Shown: positions 63,266 to 64,000 of the stretch, piece after piece | Position numbering within the stretch: position 1 is the first letter of the stretch | Layout of the letters: the number at the start of each line of letters is the position of its first letter | Source of the DNA: Streptomyces venezuelae | Lineage (GTDB): Bacteria > Actinomycetota > Actinomycetes > Streptomycetales > Streptomycetaceae | Direction: 5' to 3' | Assembly (NCBI RefSeq): GCF_008642275.1 | Contig: NZ_CP029189.1 | Location: 6,430,001-6,494,000, forward strand | DNA: 64,000 nucleotides | Program-made: the position numbers and the translations under genes | Notes under the pieces: generated by a model | The model's input: the letters and a program-made list of their open reading frames with translations, nothing else | Databases searched by the model: none | Told to the model about the DNA's origin: nothing

Positions 63266-63829
63266 CTACGGGCGCTCGTAGCGCAGCAGGACGACGCCGT
63301 TGCCGAAGGTGTGGGTGTCCGTGTGCCGCAGGGTCACCGGAGCGTAGTCGAGGGTGGGGAAGAGCGGCGTGCCGCGCCCGATCCGCACCGGGTGCACGTA
63401 GATCCGGTACGCGTCCACGAGGTCCTGGCGCAGGAAGGAGGAGGCGAGGTCCGCCCCGCTCAGCGTCAGGTCGCCGCCCGGGGCCGCCTTGAGGGCGGCG
63501 ACCTCCTCGGGCACGACGTCCCGCACGACCGTGGTGTTCCACTCGGCCGACCGCAGGGTGCGCGAGTACACGTACTTGGGCATGGACCGCCAGATCTCGG
63601 CGAACTCGGCCACCGGGCCGGCGTTCGCGGGATCGGCGTCGGCGGTCGGCCAGTAGTCCGCCATCAGCTCGTGCGTGACGCGTCCGCTGAGGAAGCCGCC
63701 CATCGGGCGGAGGGTGTCGTTCATGTGCTGGTGCAGCTCGTCGTCGACGCAGTGCCAGTCGATCTGCCGGTCCGGCCCCTCGACGTACCCGTCGAGCGAC
63801 ACCCCGGCCATCAGCACGATCTTCCGCAT
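63266..63829 (-). CDS. Dihydrofolate-reductase-like (RibD C-terminal) protein
   Basis: 187 residues. MRKIVLMAGVSLDGYVEGPD and GGFLSGRVTHELMADYW, then KYVYSRTL, GGDLTLSGADLASSFL and AYRIYVHPVRIGRGTPLF are the standard YyaP/YwjB-type RibD_C pattern. It is probably an NADPH-dependent reductase of unknown substrate. ATG 63829. Its stop lies 7 bp from the convergent SAP gene. Confidence 0.88.
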   Translation of the reverse strand: MRKIVLMAGVSLDGYVEGPDRQIDWHCVDDELHQHMNDTLRPMGGFLSGRVTHELMADYWPTADADPANAGPVAEFAEIWRSMPKYVYSRTLRSAEWNTTVVRDVVPEEVAALKAAPGGDLTLSGADLASSFLRQDLVDAYRIYVHPVRIGRGTPLFPTLDYAPVTLRHTDTHTFGNGVVLLRYERP

Positions 63830-63899
63830 GACGGCCCACGGTACGCCCCGCCACCGCCCGGCGGCGGGCGCGGCGCGGGCCGCGGTGATACTGGCCGGT

Positions 63900-64000
63900 G
63901 TGAAGACCGAAGACGCGCAGACCGCGGACGCGAACACCGTGCTGTTCCACACCGACGGCCGGACCGGGGTGGTCACCCTCAACCGCCCCAAGGCCCTCAA
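63900..64000 (+). CDS. Enoyl-CoA hydratase/isomerase family protein, N-terminal part (3' end outside window)
   Basis: The first ~33 codons include VLFHTDGRTGVVTLNRPKAL, the first strand pair of crotonases (also of 3-hydroxyisobutyryl-CoA hydrolases). GTG 63900 is the only sensible start. The active-site regions lie beyond the window, so the reaction cannot be named. Confidence 0.65.
   Translation, partial: MKTEDAQTADANTVLFHTDGRTGVVTLNRPKAL

Overview
The window is Streptomyces-type actinobacterial chromosome. It has very high G+C, strong third-position G/C bias, many GTG starts and GTGA/ATGA start-stop overlaps. It carries a conservon (sensor, roadblock, DUF742 and GTPase genes), a monomeric NADP isocitrate dehydrogenase, a long actinobacterial GAPDH, a GH46 chitosanase and several Tat-exported enzymes. 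No rRNA genes or CRISPR arrays were seen. There are two identical tRNA-Pro(GGG) genes.

Layout. 1-4.1 kb: 3' part of a conservon with an extra GAF gene. 4.3-6.7 kb: a decayed integrative element in tRNA-Pro, with 34-bp att repeats, an integrase remnant and a broken XRE regulator beside an apparently intact PPC/DUF296 gene. 6.8-21 kb: housekeeping and metabolic genes (phospholipase D-like protein, GAPDH, MFS transporter beside a remnant of another, double-Nudix protein, ArgO/ArgP pair, Mop-type protein, CorA, chitosanase, DUF805 protein, isocitrate dehydrogenase). 21-31 kb: GNAT, a membrane-anchored PemK-like protein, a P-loop-less ATPase-like protein, GH71-like glucanase, class V aminotransferase, cobF divergent from lutABC, VOC and DUF309 genes, and the second tRNA-Pro. 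31.9-39.9 kb: an HTH-IclR chimeric regulator with a TTA codon, a PucR regulator, an NfeD-flotillin pair, a PAP2 membrane protein and a DUF4436 protein.

40-55 kb is the most distinctive region. It has four agmatine-deiminase/PAD-like genes, three with predicted Tat signal peptides and one cytosolic. Interleaved are two closely paralogous TetR regulators, a receptor-like Ser/Thr kinase and a five-gene Dpp-type peptide ABC importer. Five copies of a near-palindrome close to TTGACTGAAnnTTCAGTCAA lie in front of these genes. In each copy the first six bases act as a -35 hexamer and a -10-like hexamer follows 17 nt later, so one repressor type could shut off the whole set. The fourth deiminase has the same promoter layout but a different palindrome and its own divergent TetR. 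My inference is a regulon for extracellular deimination of a guanidino compound or arginine-containing peptide, coupled to import.

55-64 kb: ABC exporter, secreted beta-carbonic anhydrase, Tat-exported L-amino-acid oxidase of the L-glutamate-oxidase type, a CASTOR/POLLUX-like channel, an isochorismatase-like hydrolase, a SAP-domain protein, a DHFR-like reductase and the start of an enoyl-CoA hydratase. Functions come from recognisable motifs and family knowledge; no searches were run.
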